From JAVKBW01 sp040222995 (GTDB taxonomy: Bacteria > Pseudomonadota > Alphaproteobacteria > UBA8366 > Aestuariispiraceae), in assembly GCA_040222995.1 (NCBI GenBank), contig JAVKBW010000039.1, forward strand, positions 186,001-250,000: DNA of 64,000 nt, given 5' to 3'. Positions 8,908 to 17,511 of this stretch are shown piece by piece. Below the pieces are notes generated by a model. That model ran no database searches. It saw only the letters and a program-made list of their open reading frames with translations, and was not told the DNA's origin. Every line of letters begins with the position of its first letter. The stretch's first letter is position 1. Position numbers and translations under genes: made by a program.

Positions 8908-9638
8908 ACCGCCTGGACGGGAAAATCGCCCTTGTCACCGGCGGCCGGTCAGGGATCGGTCTTGCCTGTGCGACGGCGTTCGAAGCGGCCGGCGCGCGCG
9001 TGTTCACGGCCCAACGCGGCGACGGGCCCGTCGGACGGACAATCCATGCGGACCTGTCCGACCCCAACGCGCCACGCGTGATTGTCGACCGCATCCTCAC
9101 AGAAGGCGGTGGGATCAATATCCTGGTCAACAATGCCGGCGTAATGGAAGAAGGCACGGTTGAGGAGATGGACCCTGAAGCCTGGTCACGGACCATCGCC
9201 GTCAACCTGACTGCGCCCTACCTTCTGATGCGCGCGGCGATGCCGGCCCTGCGAAAGTCAAAAGGCGCAATCGTCAACATCGGGTCGATCGAAGGGCTGG
9301 GAAGCAATCCGCGTCACCCCGCCTATTGCGCGTCCAAGGCGGGCCTGCACGGGCTGACCCGCGCGGTCGCCATCGACCACGGACCGGACGGCGTTCGTTG
9401 CAACGCGGTCGCGCCTGGATGGATTGACACAGATCTTAATACCGCATTTGCGGAAAATATGCCGGACCCGACCGCATTTCGCGCCGGCCTGTCCAAAATC
9501 CATCCGGTCGGCCGAACAGGCACGCCGGAAGACGTCGCAGCGCTGGTCGTCTGGCTGTCTTCCGACGCGGCGGCCTTTGTCACCGGTCAGGTCTGGACCG
9601 TGGACGGCGGGCGCATGTCGAAACTGAGCCTGCCATGA
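8904..9638 (+). CDS. Short-chain dehydrogenase/reductase (SDR), second copy
   Basis: The 244-residue SDR begins at an ATGA overlap with the previous gene. It carries TGGRSGIG (about 11-18), NNAG (about 77), and the catalytic residues in IGSIEG and YCASK. The C-terminus, GQVWTVDGGRMSKLSLP, is typical of 3-ketoacyl reductase-like SDRs. It is a paralogue of the preceding gene but clearly diverged, so not a recent tandem duplication. Its stop again overlaps the FAD oxidoreductase start (ATGA). Substrate unknown. Confidence 0.88.
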   Translation: MNRLDGKIALVTGGRSGIGLACATAFEAAGARVFTAQRGDGPVGRTIHADLSDPNAPRVIVDRILTEGGGINILVNNAGVMEEGTVEEMDPEAWSRTIAVNLTAPYLLMRAAMPALRKSKGAIVNIGSIEGLGSNPRHPAYCASKAGLHGLTRAVAIDHGPDGVRCNAVAPGWIDTDLNTAFAENMPDPTAFRAGLSKIHPVGRTGTPEDVAALVVWLSSDAAAFVTGQVWTVDGGRMSKLSLP

Positions 9639-10969
9639 TGGCAAAGCGGCTTCCGAAGGATCCCGGCCCCGCGGCCTGGAACGAAATTCTTCCCGCTGCG
9701 GAGCCATACCCGTCCCTTGGGGCGAAGACGACTGCGGACTGGCTTGTGGTGGGCGCGGGCTTTGCGGGGCTGTCCGCGGCGCGGCGATTGAACCAGATCC
9801 GGCCGGGCGACCAGATCGCGGTGTTGGAAGCATCGCGCGTCGCCCACGGTCCTGCCGGCCGAAATTCCGGTGTGATGGTCGACCTGCCCCATGACCTGGC
9901 ATCCGACGATTATGGCGGGACCACAGAAGTCGACCGGATACAGATTCAACAAAACCGCGCCGCCATCGACTTCGCCTGGGATGCGGCGCGGGAATACCAC
10001 ATGCCCGAAGAAGCGATACGCCGGTCCGGCAAGATCAATGCGGCGGCCACAAAAAAGGGCACGCGCCATAACCGGGACTATGCCGAACATCTGCGCCGTC
10101 TGGGGGAACCAAGTGAGTTTCTGGATGCCCGGCAAATGCAGGAAATCACTGGATCCACGTTTTTCGAAAGCGGGCTCTTTACGCCGGGTACCGCGATCCT
10201 TCAGCCGGCGCTCTATATCCGTTCCCTCGCCGCGGGGTTGGTTTCGAACCGGGTCAGGATTTACGAACGGTCCCCGGCTCTGTCCCTGAACCGTGAAAAC
10301 GGCACCTGGGTTGCCCGCACGCCGGACGGTGCGGTCTATGCGCCAAAGGTTATTCTGGCGGTAAACGGGCATGCCGAAAGTTTCGGCCTTTATGCCGGCC
10401 GCCTGATGCATGTCTTCACTTATGCCTCCATGACGCGTGCGCTGACGGCGGCAGAGGTAAAGCGTCTTGGCGGGCGTCCGAACTGGGCCGCAACCCCGTC
10501 CGACCCGATGGGAACGACCGTGCGCCGTATCTCGGGCGTTGGCGGCGACCGCATCGTAATCAGAAACCGTTTTACCTTTGACCCGTTGATGGAAGTAAGC
10601 GACGCGCGCATCCGCGACGTGGGCCGCAACCACGACCGGTCTTTTGCCGCGCGTTTCCCCATGTTGAACGGGGTCGCTATGGAATACCGCTGGGGCGGGC
10701 GCCTCTGCCTTAGCTGGAACAACGTTCCCGCCTTTGGTGAGGTTGAAGACGGGCTTTATGCCGCCTGTTGCCAAAACGGGCTGGGCACCACGAAAGGAAC
10801 GTTCGGCGGCATGATGGCGGCCGAACTTGCGGCAGGCCAAAAAAGCGATGCGCTGGATACGATCCTGAATCAGGACGGGCCCAGAAAACTGCCGCCTGCG
10901 CCCCTGTCCACCATCGGTGCGACCGCTCAGATCCGGTATCGCGAATGGATGGCCGGGCGGGAGCTATAG
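9635..10969 (+). CDS. FAD-dependent amine/amino-acid oxidoreductase (DAO family)
   Basis: The 444-residue protein has the DAO-family dinucleotide fold: WLVVGAGFAGLSAARRL near residue 32, the GRNSG motif near 75, and the C-terminal FAD loop with CCQNGLGTTKGTFGG near 385. Relatives oxidise secondary or tertiary amines, for example gamma-glutamylputrescine or N-methylated amino acids, giving an imine and then an aldehyde or ketone. In this operon it could oxidatively demethylate or deaminate the amine left after MttB action; this is inference. It overlaps the upstream SDR (ATGA), is the last gene of the plus-strand operon, and faces matB with 18 bases between stop codons. I see no clear terminator between them. 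Confidence 0.85.
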   Translation: MMAKRLPKDPGPAAWNEILPAAEPYPSLGAKTTADWLVVGAGFAGLSAARRLNQIRPGDQIAVLEASRVAHGPAGRNSGVMVDLPHDLASDDYGGTTEVDRIQIQQNRAAIDFAWDAAREYHMPEEAIRRSGKINAAATKKGTRHNRDYAEHLRRLGEPSEFLDARQMQEITGSTFFESGLFTPGTAILQPALYIRSLAAGLVSNRVRIYERSPALSLNRENGTWVARTPDGAVYAPKVILAVNGHAESFGLYAGRLMHVFTYASMTRALTAAEVKRLGGRPNWAATPSDPMGTTVRRISGVGGDRIVIRNRFTFDPLMEVSDARIRDVGRNHDRSFAARFPMLNGVAMEYRWGGRLCLSWNNVPAFGEVEDGLYAACCQNGLGTTKGTFGGMMAAELAAGQKSDALDTILNQDGPRKLPPAPLSTIGATAQIRYREWMAGREL

Positions 10970-10987
10970 AAGCCCGCTATCACGGTC

Positions 10988-12499
10988 TTACGCGAACGTA
11001 TCCTTGAACCGATCGCGCAGCATGTTCTTCTGGACTTTCCCCATTGTGTTGCGCGGCAGTTCGTCCAGCGTGAAATAGGCCTTCGGCTGTTTGAACCGGG
11101 CAAGCGACCCGGCAATCGACTTTTCAATTGCCGCCGTATCCGGACCTGCACCGCCGTCCGGGACCAGGACCGCAACCACCCCTTCGCCGAAGTCGGCATG
11201 GGGTACGCCGACGACCGCCGATTCCTTCACCCCGGGTTGGTCGTCCAACAGCAATTCGATTTCCTTCGGATAGATATTGTACCCGCCGGAAATGATAAGG
11301 TCCTTCGACCGGCCGACGATCCGTACATAACCATCCGAACCGATCTGCCCCAGATCGCCGGTGCGGAAGTACCCGTCCGGACGAAACTCCTCCTTCGTCT
11401 TCTCCGGCATGTTCCAGTATCCCTTAAAGACGTTGGGACCCTTCACCTCTATCTCCCCGACATCGCCGTCGGGCACGGCAGCGCCCGTTTCCGGATTGAC
11501 GATCCGCAGGCTGACATCCGGCAGAGGGAAGCCGACAGTTCCGGCCTTTCTTTCCCCATCGTAGGGATTGGACGTGTTCATATTGGTTTCCGTCATCCCG
11601 TATCGTTCCAGGATACGGTGCCCGGTCGCCGCTTCGAACTGTGTGTGAACCTCTGCCAGAAGCGGTGCGCTTCCTGAAACGAACAGCCGCATGTGGGCGG
11701 TCAGTTCCTTCGTAAAACGCGGGTCACCCAAAAGCCGGGTATAGAAGGTCGGAACGCCCATCATCGACGTTGCCTTGGGCATCATGTCGATCATCTGGTC
11801 CAGGTCGAATTTCGGCAGAAAGATCATCGATCCGCCGACCGACAGCATCACATTGGTCGCGACGAAAAGTCCGTGCGTGTGGAAGATCGGCAGTGCATGC
11901 AGCAGCACATCGTCCTTTGTGAACCGCCACAGGTCCGCCAGCGTCAGCGCGTTGGACAGCAGGTTGTCCTGTGTCAGCATCGCGCCCTTGGACCGACCCG
12001 TCGTCCCGGACGTATAAAGGAACGCCGCCAGGTCATCGGGCCCGCGGGCGATTGTTTCGAATTCGGAAGGCGCGCGCCCAACCGTATCCGCGAAACTGCC
12101 GGAGCCATCTGGATTGAGGGACAGAAAGCGTATTCCGTCACCACCGATTTTTTCCGCCAACGCGTCGATCTTCGACCCATCGCCCAGTACGACGGACGCA
12201 CCGCTGTCCGATACGAAATAACCGACCTCATCCGCCGTGTAGGCGGTATTGAGCGGCAGGAAGACGACGCCCGCACGGATGCAGGCAAAAATCAGTGTCA
12301 GCGCGTGCGGCGATTTTTCCAGCTGCAGTGCCAACCGGTCCCCGGGCTTCAGACCCAGGGACGAAAGGGCCGCCGCAAAGCGGCCGGTCGCGTCGTGGAA
12401 CTCTCCATAGGAAATGACGGTTCCGTCAGGCAGATGCAGAAACGGCGCGGCACTGCCCGCGGCCCCGGAAAGCAGCTTGTCGAATAAATGGTTGGCCAT
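10988..12499 (-). CDS. matB: Malonyl-CoA synthetase
   Basis: This adenylate-forming ligase of 503 residues turns malonate, CoA and ATP into malonyl-CoA. ANL core motifs are in order: YTSGTTGRSKGAM near 165, YGMTET near 300, RTGDLG near 385, GGYNIYPKEIE near 410, and the C-terminal PRNTMGKVQK with the adenylation lysine near 490. Length and motifs fit MatB, and the position directly after malonyl-CoA decarboxylase and a TRAP transporter supports malonate as substrate. Only three bases separate it from the decarboxylase stop. It is the promoter-distal gene of the minus-strand mat operon. Confidence 0.9.
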   Translation of the reverse strand: MANHLFDKLLSGAAGSAAPFLHLPDGTVISYGEFHDATGRFAAALSSLGLKPGDRLALQLEKSPHALTLIFACIRAGVVFLPLNTAYTADEVGYFVSDSGASVVLGDGSKIDALAEKIGGDGIRFLSLNPDGSGSFADTVGRAPSEFETIARGPDDLAAFLYTSGTTGRSKGAMLTQDNLLSNALTLADLWRFTKDDVLLHALPIFHTHGLFVATNVMLSVGGSMIFLPKFDLDQMIDMMPKATSMMGVPTFYTRLLGDPRFTKELTAHMRLFVSGSAPLLAEVHTQFEAATGHRILERYGMTETNMNTSNPYDGERKAGTVGFPLPDVSLRIVNPETGAAVPDGDVGEIEVKGPNVFKGYWNMPEKTKEEFRPDGYFRTGDLGQIGSDGYVRIVGRSKDLIISGGYNIYPKEIELLLDDQPGVKESAVVGVPHADFGEGVVAVLVPDGGAGPDTAAIEKSIAGSLARFKQPKAYFTLDELPRNTMGKVQKNMLRDRFKDTFA

Positions 12500-12502
12500 G
12501 GC

Positions 12503-13762
12503 CTAACCGTCCTTGGGAATGAGCTTGGTCGCCCCGTTGTTCAGCGAGCGGACCTCTTGCGAGGCAACGATCTCACGCGCGGTGGCGAACCGTTCATGGT
12601 TGGCGGAAATGTCCTTCAGGACATAGCGATAGTTGACCATGGCGCCGCCGGACTGGGCCATGCCCTTTTCCGACGTATCGGCCCCGGCGTGGACCGCATG
12701 AATCATGGCCCCGTTGCCCAGGTGGAACCTGGCGACCGGATCCCGGGGAGACCCGTCGTCCCGACGCGCCGACAGAAGATAATGCGCGCCCAGCGCCTTC
12801 AGCCGGTCTGCGTTTTCGACTTCCTTGTCGCAGCCGATTTCCTTCAACCATTTCATCAGGCCGGGGATGGGCGACAGGGTCACGAACGTCTTCAGCCCTG
12901 GCAGTTCAACCGACAGGTCGGCCACCACCTGTTTGATCAACGAATTGCCGAAGGAAATGCCCGCCAGACCGGACTGGCAGTTGGAAATCGAATAGAACAC
13001 GGCCGTATCCGCCTTGTCCGCCGCAAGAAGTGTCCGGTCTTCGGCCAGGACATTCTGGATCGACCCCGGGACGCCCTTGGTCAGCGCGACTTCGACAAAG
13101 ATCAGCGGTTCGTCCGGCATGGCCGGATGGAAGAACGCGAAACACCGCCGGTCCGACGGCTGGAGCCGCCGGCGCAGGTCGTCCCAACTGTCGATCGCGT
13201 GCACCGCCTCATAGGCAATGATTTTTTCCAGGATATGGGCCGGGGTTTCCCAACTGATCGGTCGCAACACCAGAAAACCGCGGTTGAACCACGACCTGAA
13301 CAGATGCAGGAAATCGACGTCGACTTCCGCAAGCGCCGGATTATTCTTGGACAGTCGGTAAAGGTCCTGGCGCATGGCGACAAGGCGGCCCGTGGCGCCC
13401 GGCACCTGGTTCAAACGTCGGATCAGTTCCTGGCGGTCCGGTTCCGTCGCATCCCGAAGCGCGTTGTAATTCCGTTTCGTCGGATCCTTGGAATAGGCAT
13501 CCAGCGCCCCACGGACGGCGGCGGGGTCAACGCTCATCTTCTGCGCCATGTGGGTGAAAAACGCCTGCTTGTCGGTATCTTCCAGGTCCGCATACCGATC
13601 CAGCAGGTGGGTTGCGATGGCACGGCCGGATATTTCACCCTTACTGCCGATCAGTTCGTCGGCAAGGTTTTCGATACCCAGCTTTTCCAGCCTGCGGTCG
13701 GAATCGCCGCTTCGGTAACGCTGTTCCCATATTGTCGATAACAGGTCGGCAAGAAGGCTCAT
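12503..13762 (-). CDS. matA: Malonyl-CoA decarboxylase
   Basis: The 419-residue protein matches malonyl-CoA decarboxylase, which gives acetyl-CoA and CO2. The N-terminal helical domain contains LHLFRSWFNRGFL near residue 150; the GNAT-like catalytic domain carries FFHPAMPDEPLIFVE with the catalytic His near 210 and SISNCQSGLAG with the catalytic Ser near 265. It sits between the transporter genes and matB, so imported malonate is activated and decarboxylated in one operon. The start ATG lies three bases after the matM stop, and the last residues are only three bases from the matB start, consistent with coupled translation. Confidence 0.92.
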   Translation of the reverse strand: MSLLADLLSTIWEQRYRSGDSDRRLEKLGIENLADELIGSKGEISGRAIATHLLDRYADLEDTDKQAFFTHMAQKMSVDPAAVRGALDAYSKDPTKRNYNALRDATEPDRQELIRRLNQVPGATGRLVAMRQDLYRLSKNNPALAEVDVDFLHLFRSWFNRGFLVLRPISWETPAHILEKIIAYEAVHAIDSWDDLRRRLQPSDRRCFAFFHPAMPDEPLIFVEVALTKGVPGSIQNVLAEDRTLLAADKADTAVFYSISNCQSGLAGISFGNSLIKQVVADLSVELPGLKTFVTLSPIPGLMKWLKEIGCDKEVENADRLKALGAHYLLSARRDDGSPRDPVARFHLGNGAMIHAVHAGADTSEKGMAQSGGAMVNYRYVLKDISANHERFATAREIVASQEVRSLNNGATKLIPKDG

Positions 13763-13765
13763 TTC

Positions 13766-15076
13766 CTATCCATCCATCACAGCACTTGGCAGCCATGTCG
13801 CGAGTTCGGGGAAGATGCACAGGATGATGATCGCCACCACCATGCATCCCACGAACGGAAGTGAGCCTGAAAGAATTGTTTTCAATGGTATGTCCGGCGC
13901 AATGCCGTTGATGACATAAAGATTTAATCCGACCGGTGGGGAAATCAGTCCGATTTCCATGTTGATCGTCAGCACGACCGCGAACCAGATCGGATCGAAC
14001 CCGGCCGCCGTGATGATGGGCAGCAGGATCGGCGCCGCCATCAGGATGACCGCGACCGGCGGCAGGAAGAACCCTGCCACCAGAAGGAACAGATTGACCG
14101 CCAGCATCAGGACCCAGCGATTGACATCCAGCGTTCCGATCCATTCGGCAATCGACTGGGTAATGAACAGGCTGGACAGCATATAGGAAAACACGCCCGC
14201 CGCCGCGATGATGAACAGGATCATCACGCTTTCCTTAGTGCTGTCCCGAAGAACCACCCACAGTGCGCGCGGGTCCCAAAGCCGGTAAATGACAACCGCC
14301 ATCACCAGACACAAAAGCGCGCCGACCGCGGCGGTTTCGGACGGTGTCGCAACACCGCCATACATGGCGTAGAGCACGCCCAGGATGATCAGAATGAACG
14401 GCAGAACCCGGGGCAGGATTTCAAAACGCTGACGCCAGCTGTACCGCCCGGCGCTTAACATGGACGCATTACCGGACCGCCAGGTCGAATACAGTGACCA
14501 GGCCATGAAAAGCCCGACCAGCAAGATGCCCGGCAATACCCCCGCCAGGAACAGGCGGCCGATCGATGTTTCCGTCGCGATGCCATAGACGATCATGGTG
14601 ATTGATGGCGGGATCAGAATACCCAACGTCCCGCCAGCCGCGATGGACCCGGCCGCCACCCCGTCGGGATAGCCGCGCTTTCGCATTTCGGGGATGCCCA
14701 TCTTTCCGATCGCCGCACAGGTCGCGGGGGAAGACCCGGACATGGCCGCAAATAGGGCGCAGGCGCCAAGATTGGAGACGACAAGTCCGCCCGGCACCCT
14801 TGTCAGCCAGCGTTCCAGCGCCTCATACAGGTCCGCCCCGGCGCGGGTGGATGCAATGGATGCCCCCATGATGATAAACATCGGGATCGACAGAAGCGCG
14901 AAATTGTCCAGCTTGCCGTACAGAATTTCCGGCATCAGTTCCAGCGACCGCGCGCCGTCGAATATCAACAGGAACGCCGCGGAGACGATCAGAAGACCGA
15001 TGGCCACGGACACGCCGGAAAACAGAACGACGATTGTCGCCACCGCAACGATAAGACCAAGCAGAAGGGGGTCCAT
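13766..15076 (-). CDS. matM: TRAP transporter large permease (DctM type), malonate
   Basis: The 436-residue protein is very hydrophobic with roughly a dozen membrane segments, the usual DctM topology. Typical stretches are FIIMGASIAS, MSGSSPATCAAIG, GGTLGILIPPS and ISPPVGLNLYV. It is the main sodium-coupled transport subunit. The start at 15076 is fixed by a TGATG overlap with the small subunit; the open frame further upstream is only the shadow of matQ. With matA and matB downstream and a divergent GntR gene, the set matches the matPQM malonate transporter known from Sinorhizobium. Confidence 0.9.
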   Translation of the reverse strand: MDPLLLGLIVAVATIVVLFSGVSVAIGLLIVSAAFLLIFDGARSLELMPEILYGKLDNFALLSIPMFIIMGASIASTRAGADLYEALERWLTRVPGGLVVSNLGACALFAAMSGSSPATCAAIGKMGIPEMRKRGYPDGVAAGSIAAGGTLGILIPPSITMIVYGIATETSIGRLFLAGVLPGILLVGLFMAWSLYSTWRSGNASMLSAGRYSWRQRFEILPRVLPFILIILGVLYAMYGGVATPSETAAVGALLCLVMAVVIYRLWDPRALWVVLRDSTKESVMILFIIAAAGVFSYMLSSLFITQSIAEWIGTLDVNRWVLMLAVNLFLLVAGFFLPPVAVILMAAPILLPIITAAGFDPIWFAVVLTINMEIGLISPPVGLNLYVINGIAPDIPLKTILSGSLPFVGCMVVAIIILCIFPELATWLPSAVMDG

Positions 15077-15633
15077 CAGTCTTCCCCTTCTTCTTCGATG
15101 CTGAACGGCGGGTCGATGTTCAGGATAAGGGCGACCAGATCCGCGATCAGTTGCAGCAGCAACAGAGCAAACCCGACCGGAATGGAAAGATAGGGAATCC
15201 ACAGCTGGATGGCCCAGACGGATTCGGACTTCCAGCCCCGGTCCCACGCGAAATGCCAGAATTCGAACCCGTACCACAGCATGACCGCGACCAGCGCGAT
15301 CGACAGGGACAGCATTCCAATTGCCAGCAGCTTTCGCCGTTCCATGGTCAGCGCCAGCGGAATCAGATCGACATTCACATGGCCGCGCAGACGCTGGACA
15401 TAGGGCAGCCCGATCAGCGTCGCCCCAATCACCAGATAGATCACCGCTTCCGTCTGCCAGACTGTCGACTGGTTCAGAACAAACCGGACAAAGATCATCT
15501 GACAGGTGATTGCGACCGCCGCGACAATCATGCCCGACGCGCACCAGCCGGAAATGGTGGAAATGGTGGCGACCGCCTTCAGGAAAGCATTGTCGCCGGT
15601 ACGCGCGATTTTCGCAGAACTGTGACCGGACAC
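15076..15633 (-). CDS. matQ: TRAP transporter small permease (DctQ type), malonate
   Basis: The 185-residue membrane protein has four predicted segments and the DctQ-like pattern (QMIFVRFVLNQSTVW, then EAVIYLVIGATLIG). It pairs with matM in the inner membrane. I chose GTG at 15633 because GGGAGGT lies five bases upstream. The C-terminal tail is acidic (SIEEEGED), and its stop overlaps the matM start. A hairpin separates it from matP, a common layout in TRAP operons that lets the binding protein be made in excess. Confidence 0.88.
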   Translation of the reverse strand: MSGHSSAKIARTGDNAFLKAVATISTISGWCASGMIVAAVAITCQMIFVRFVLNQSTVWQTEAVIYLVIGATLIGLPYVQRLRGHVNVDLIPLALTMERRKLLAIGMLSLSIALVAVMLWYGFEFWHFAWDRGWKSESVWAIQLWIPYLSIPVGFALLLLQLIADLVALILNIDPPFSIEEEGED

Positions 15634-15661
15634 ACCAGACCTCCCTTACCGAGCGACCGCA

Positions 15662-15702
15662 GAAGAAAACGAAAGGGGTGGCACAAGACCGAGCCACCCC
15701 TT
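15662..15702 (-). terminator. Intergenic hairpin with T-rich tail between matP and matQ
   Basis: The 10-base arms AAGGGGTGGC (15673-15682) and GCCACCCCTT (15693-15702) are perfectly complementary with a 10-base loop. On the minus strand the stem is followed by TTTCGTTTTCTT. It resembles an intrinsic terminator, probably leaky, that sets a high ratio of matP to the permease genes. Confidence 0.65.
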
Positions 15703-15713
15703 GCCGTCAATGA

Positions 15714-16700
15714 TCACTCAACGGCGAGCGCCATGTCCAGAAGTTCCTGGCCGTTCGGCACTTCTTCTAGGAACGCCGCAAAGGACGTTTCCTGGGCGAT
15801 TGCCAGCCATGCATCGAAGTCGGCGTCGCTCATTTCGGCGATTTCGACCCCGTTCTCACGGAACACCTCAACCGATTCCGCGTCCTGACGTTTGGCTTCA
15901 TCCAGGTAGTACTGTTCGGCCAGCGCGGCCCCTTCCAGAAGGGCGGTCTGCTGTGCTTCCGTCAGCCCTTCGAAGGTCGACTTGTTCATCAACAGCGGCT
16001 GATACATGAACCACAGCGCAACATCGCTCGCCGGGGTGTAGCAGGACACCTGCTCGTAGATCCGGTAGGACACAAAGGACGAAGACGACGTGTTGGCCGC
16101 GTCGAGGACACCGGTCTGCATGGCGTTATAGATTTCGGACGACGCCATGGACGCGATCGACGCGCCGGCCCCTTCCAGCATCTGTTCGAACGCCTTGCCG
16201 GCAGCGCGGGTCTGGAGGCCCTGGACGTCTTCCGGCGACGTGATGCAGCCATCGACACCCGCAAAACCGCCGGCCAGGTAGCCATGGACCAGGACCATGA
16301 CATCGTCTTCGGCCATGATTTCTTCCAGCGCATCCATGAACGGCGAATCGACAAGGCGGGCCGCGTGGTCATGGTTGCGAACCATGCCCGGCATCAGGGT
16401 CAGGTTATAGGCCGGGCGCTGACCGCCGGCATAGCTCAGGGGGAAAACGGTCATATCCAGCTGACCGCGGCTCAACGGGCTGTACTGTTCGCGCGGCGCA
16501 AAAAGGGACTTCGACGGATAAATTGTGATTTCCAGATCGACATCGGCTTCGGCGACATAATCGGCAACCATCTGGGCCACTTCATGCCGGACATCGCTGG
16601 TCGACCACTGGTGCGACAGACGCAGTTCCGTTGCCAAGGCCGGCGTCGCAAAGGACGCCGCGGTAAAGGCCGCTGCCGCGGCTAGGGTACGAATTTTCAT
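15714..16700 (-). CDS. matP: TRAP transporter solute-binding protein (DctP type), malonate
   Basis: The 328-residue periplasmic protein begins with a clear signal peptide (MKIRTLAAAAAFTAASFATPALA, cleavage near residue 23). The mature part has the DctP layout: LRLSHQWS at the start, the ALEEIMAEDDVMVLVHG region, and IYNAMQTGVLDAANTS, where family members contact the ligand carboxylate through a conserved Arg/Asn region. The start at 16700 is preceded by GGGAGG; a codon five residues earlier is in frame but less well placed. It is the first gene of the minus-strand malonate operon, transcribed away from matR. Confidence 0.9.
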   Translation of the reverse strand: MKIRTLAAAAAFTAASFATPALATELRLSHQWSTSDVRHEVAQMVADYVAEADVDLEITIYPSKSLFAPREQYSPLSRGQLDMTVFPLSYAGGQRPAYNLTLMPGMVRNHDHAARLVDSPFMDALEEIMAEDDVMVLVHGYLAGGFAGVDGCITSPEDVQGLQTRAAGKAFEQMLEGAGASIASMASSEIYNAMQTGVLDAANTSSSSFVSYRIYEQVSCYTPASDVALWFMYQPLLMNKSTFEGLTEAQQTALLEGAALAEQYYLDEAKRQDAESVEVFRENGVEIAEMSDADFDAWLAIAQETSFAAFLEEVPNGQELLDMALAVE

Positions 16701-16782
16701 GGGAACCTCCCTCATGTTATATTGTCGTTCTTATCGATACTGCCCAATGAATTGCCTAAGCGTGCATATCAAGTCAAGTGTT

Positions 16783-16792
16783 TTGTATACAA
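16783..16792. promoter_or_regulatory. Palindromic operator TTGTATACAA in the matR-matP intergenic region
   Basis: A perfect 10-base palindrome lies 47 bases before the matR start and 83 bases before the matP start. Its form matches operators of FCD-type GntR regulators. It is a good candidate for the site where MatR controls both divergent promoters; a TTGACT hexamer on the matP side lies a few bases away. Confidence 0.6.
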
Positions 16793-16838
16793 TCTTTGCC
16801 GTTTGGTATTCTGAAAAGAAATGTGATAACCTGACCCC

Positions 16839-17483
16839 ATGGAACCGAAGCGCGCCGACATCATTGCCAACGAAATCGAAAGCCTGATTTTTTCGGGCGA
16901 ATACGGTGACGGCGATCGTCTGGACGAACATGATCTGGCGGAACGGTTCGGGGTTTCCCGGACCCCGATCCGCGAATCGCTTCAGCGGCTGGCATTTTCC
17001 GGGCTGGTGGAACAGATCCCCCGGCGAGGGGTCTTCGTGCGGCAGCCGACGCCAGTGGAATTGATGGAGATGTTCGAGGTCATGGGCGAACTGGAAGCGT
17101 CCTGCGGGCGCCTGGCCGCAAAGCGCATTTCAGATTCCGCGATTGAGGAACTGCGCACGGCCAACCACCGCTGTCGCGATGCGATGGAGGCGGCCGATAC
17201 CGACCGCTATTATGCGGAGAACGAGGTGTTTCACACCACGATCTATCGCGAAAGCGGCAACAGTTTCCTGGACGGGGAAACCCGGCGCCTGCATCGACGT
17301 CTGCGGCCGTTCCGCCGGATGCAGCTTCGCCTGCGGGGGCGTATGGCGGAATCCCTTCGCGAACATGAAGCCGCAACGGACGCGCTGGCCGCCGGCGACG
17401 CCGACATGGCGGCAAATGTCCTGCGTGGGCATGTCTCCATCCAGGGTGAGAAGTTCTACCACCTGATCGCGAAACTGAAGTAA
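16839..17483 (+). CDS. matR: GntR family regulator of malonate utilisation, FCD subfamily
   Basis: The 214-residue protein has a winged helix-turn-helix (ESLIFSGEYGDGDRLDEHDL, then FGVSRTPIRESLQRL) and a C-terminal FCD domain from about residue 70 (FHTTIYRESGN, then EHEAATDALAAGDAD). It is divergent from matP and separated by 138 bases that contain a palindromic operator. By analogy with rhizobial MatR it should respond to malonate and control the mat operon. The downstream amidase gene is convergent, so matR stands alone. Confidence 0.85.
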   Translation: MEPKRADIIANEIESLIFSGEYGDGDRLDEHDLAERFGVSRTPIRESLQRLAFSGLVEQIPRRGVFVRQPTPVELMEMFEVMGELEASCGRLAAKRISDSAIEELRTANHRCRDAMEAADTDRYYAENEVFHTTIYRESGNSFLDGETRRLHRRLRPFRRMQLRLRGRMAESLREHEAATDALAAGDADMAANVLRGHVSIQGEKFYHLIAKLK

Positions 17484-17511
17484 GCCCGTCCGCGGTTCCG
17501 CCGAAAACCGG

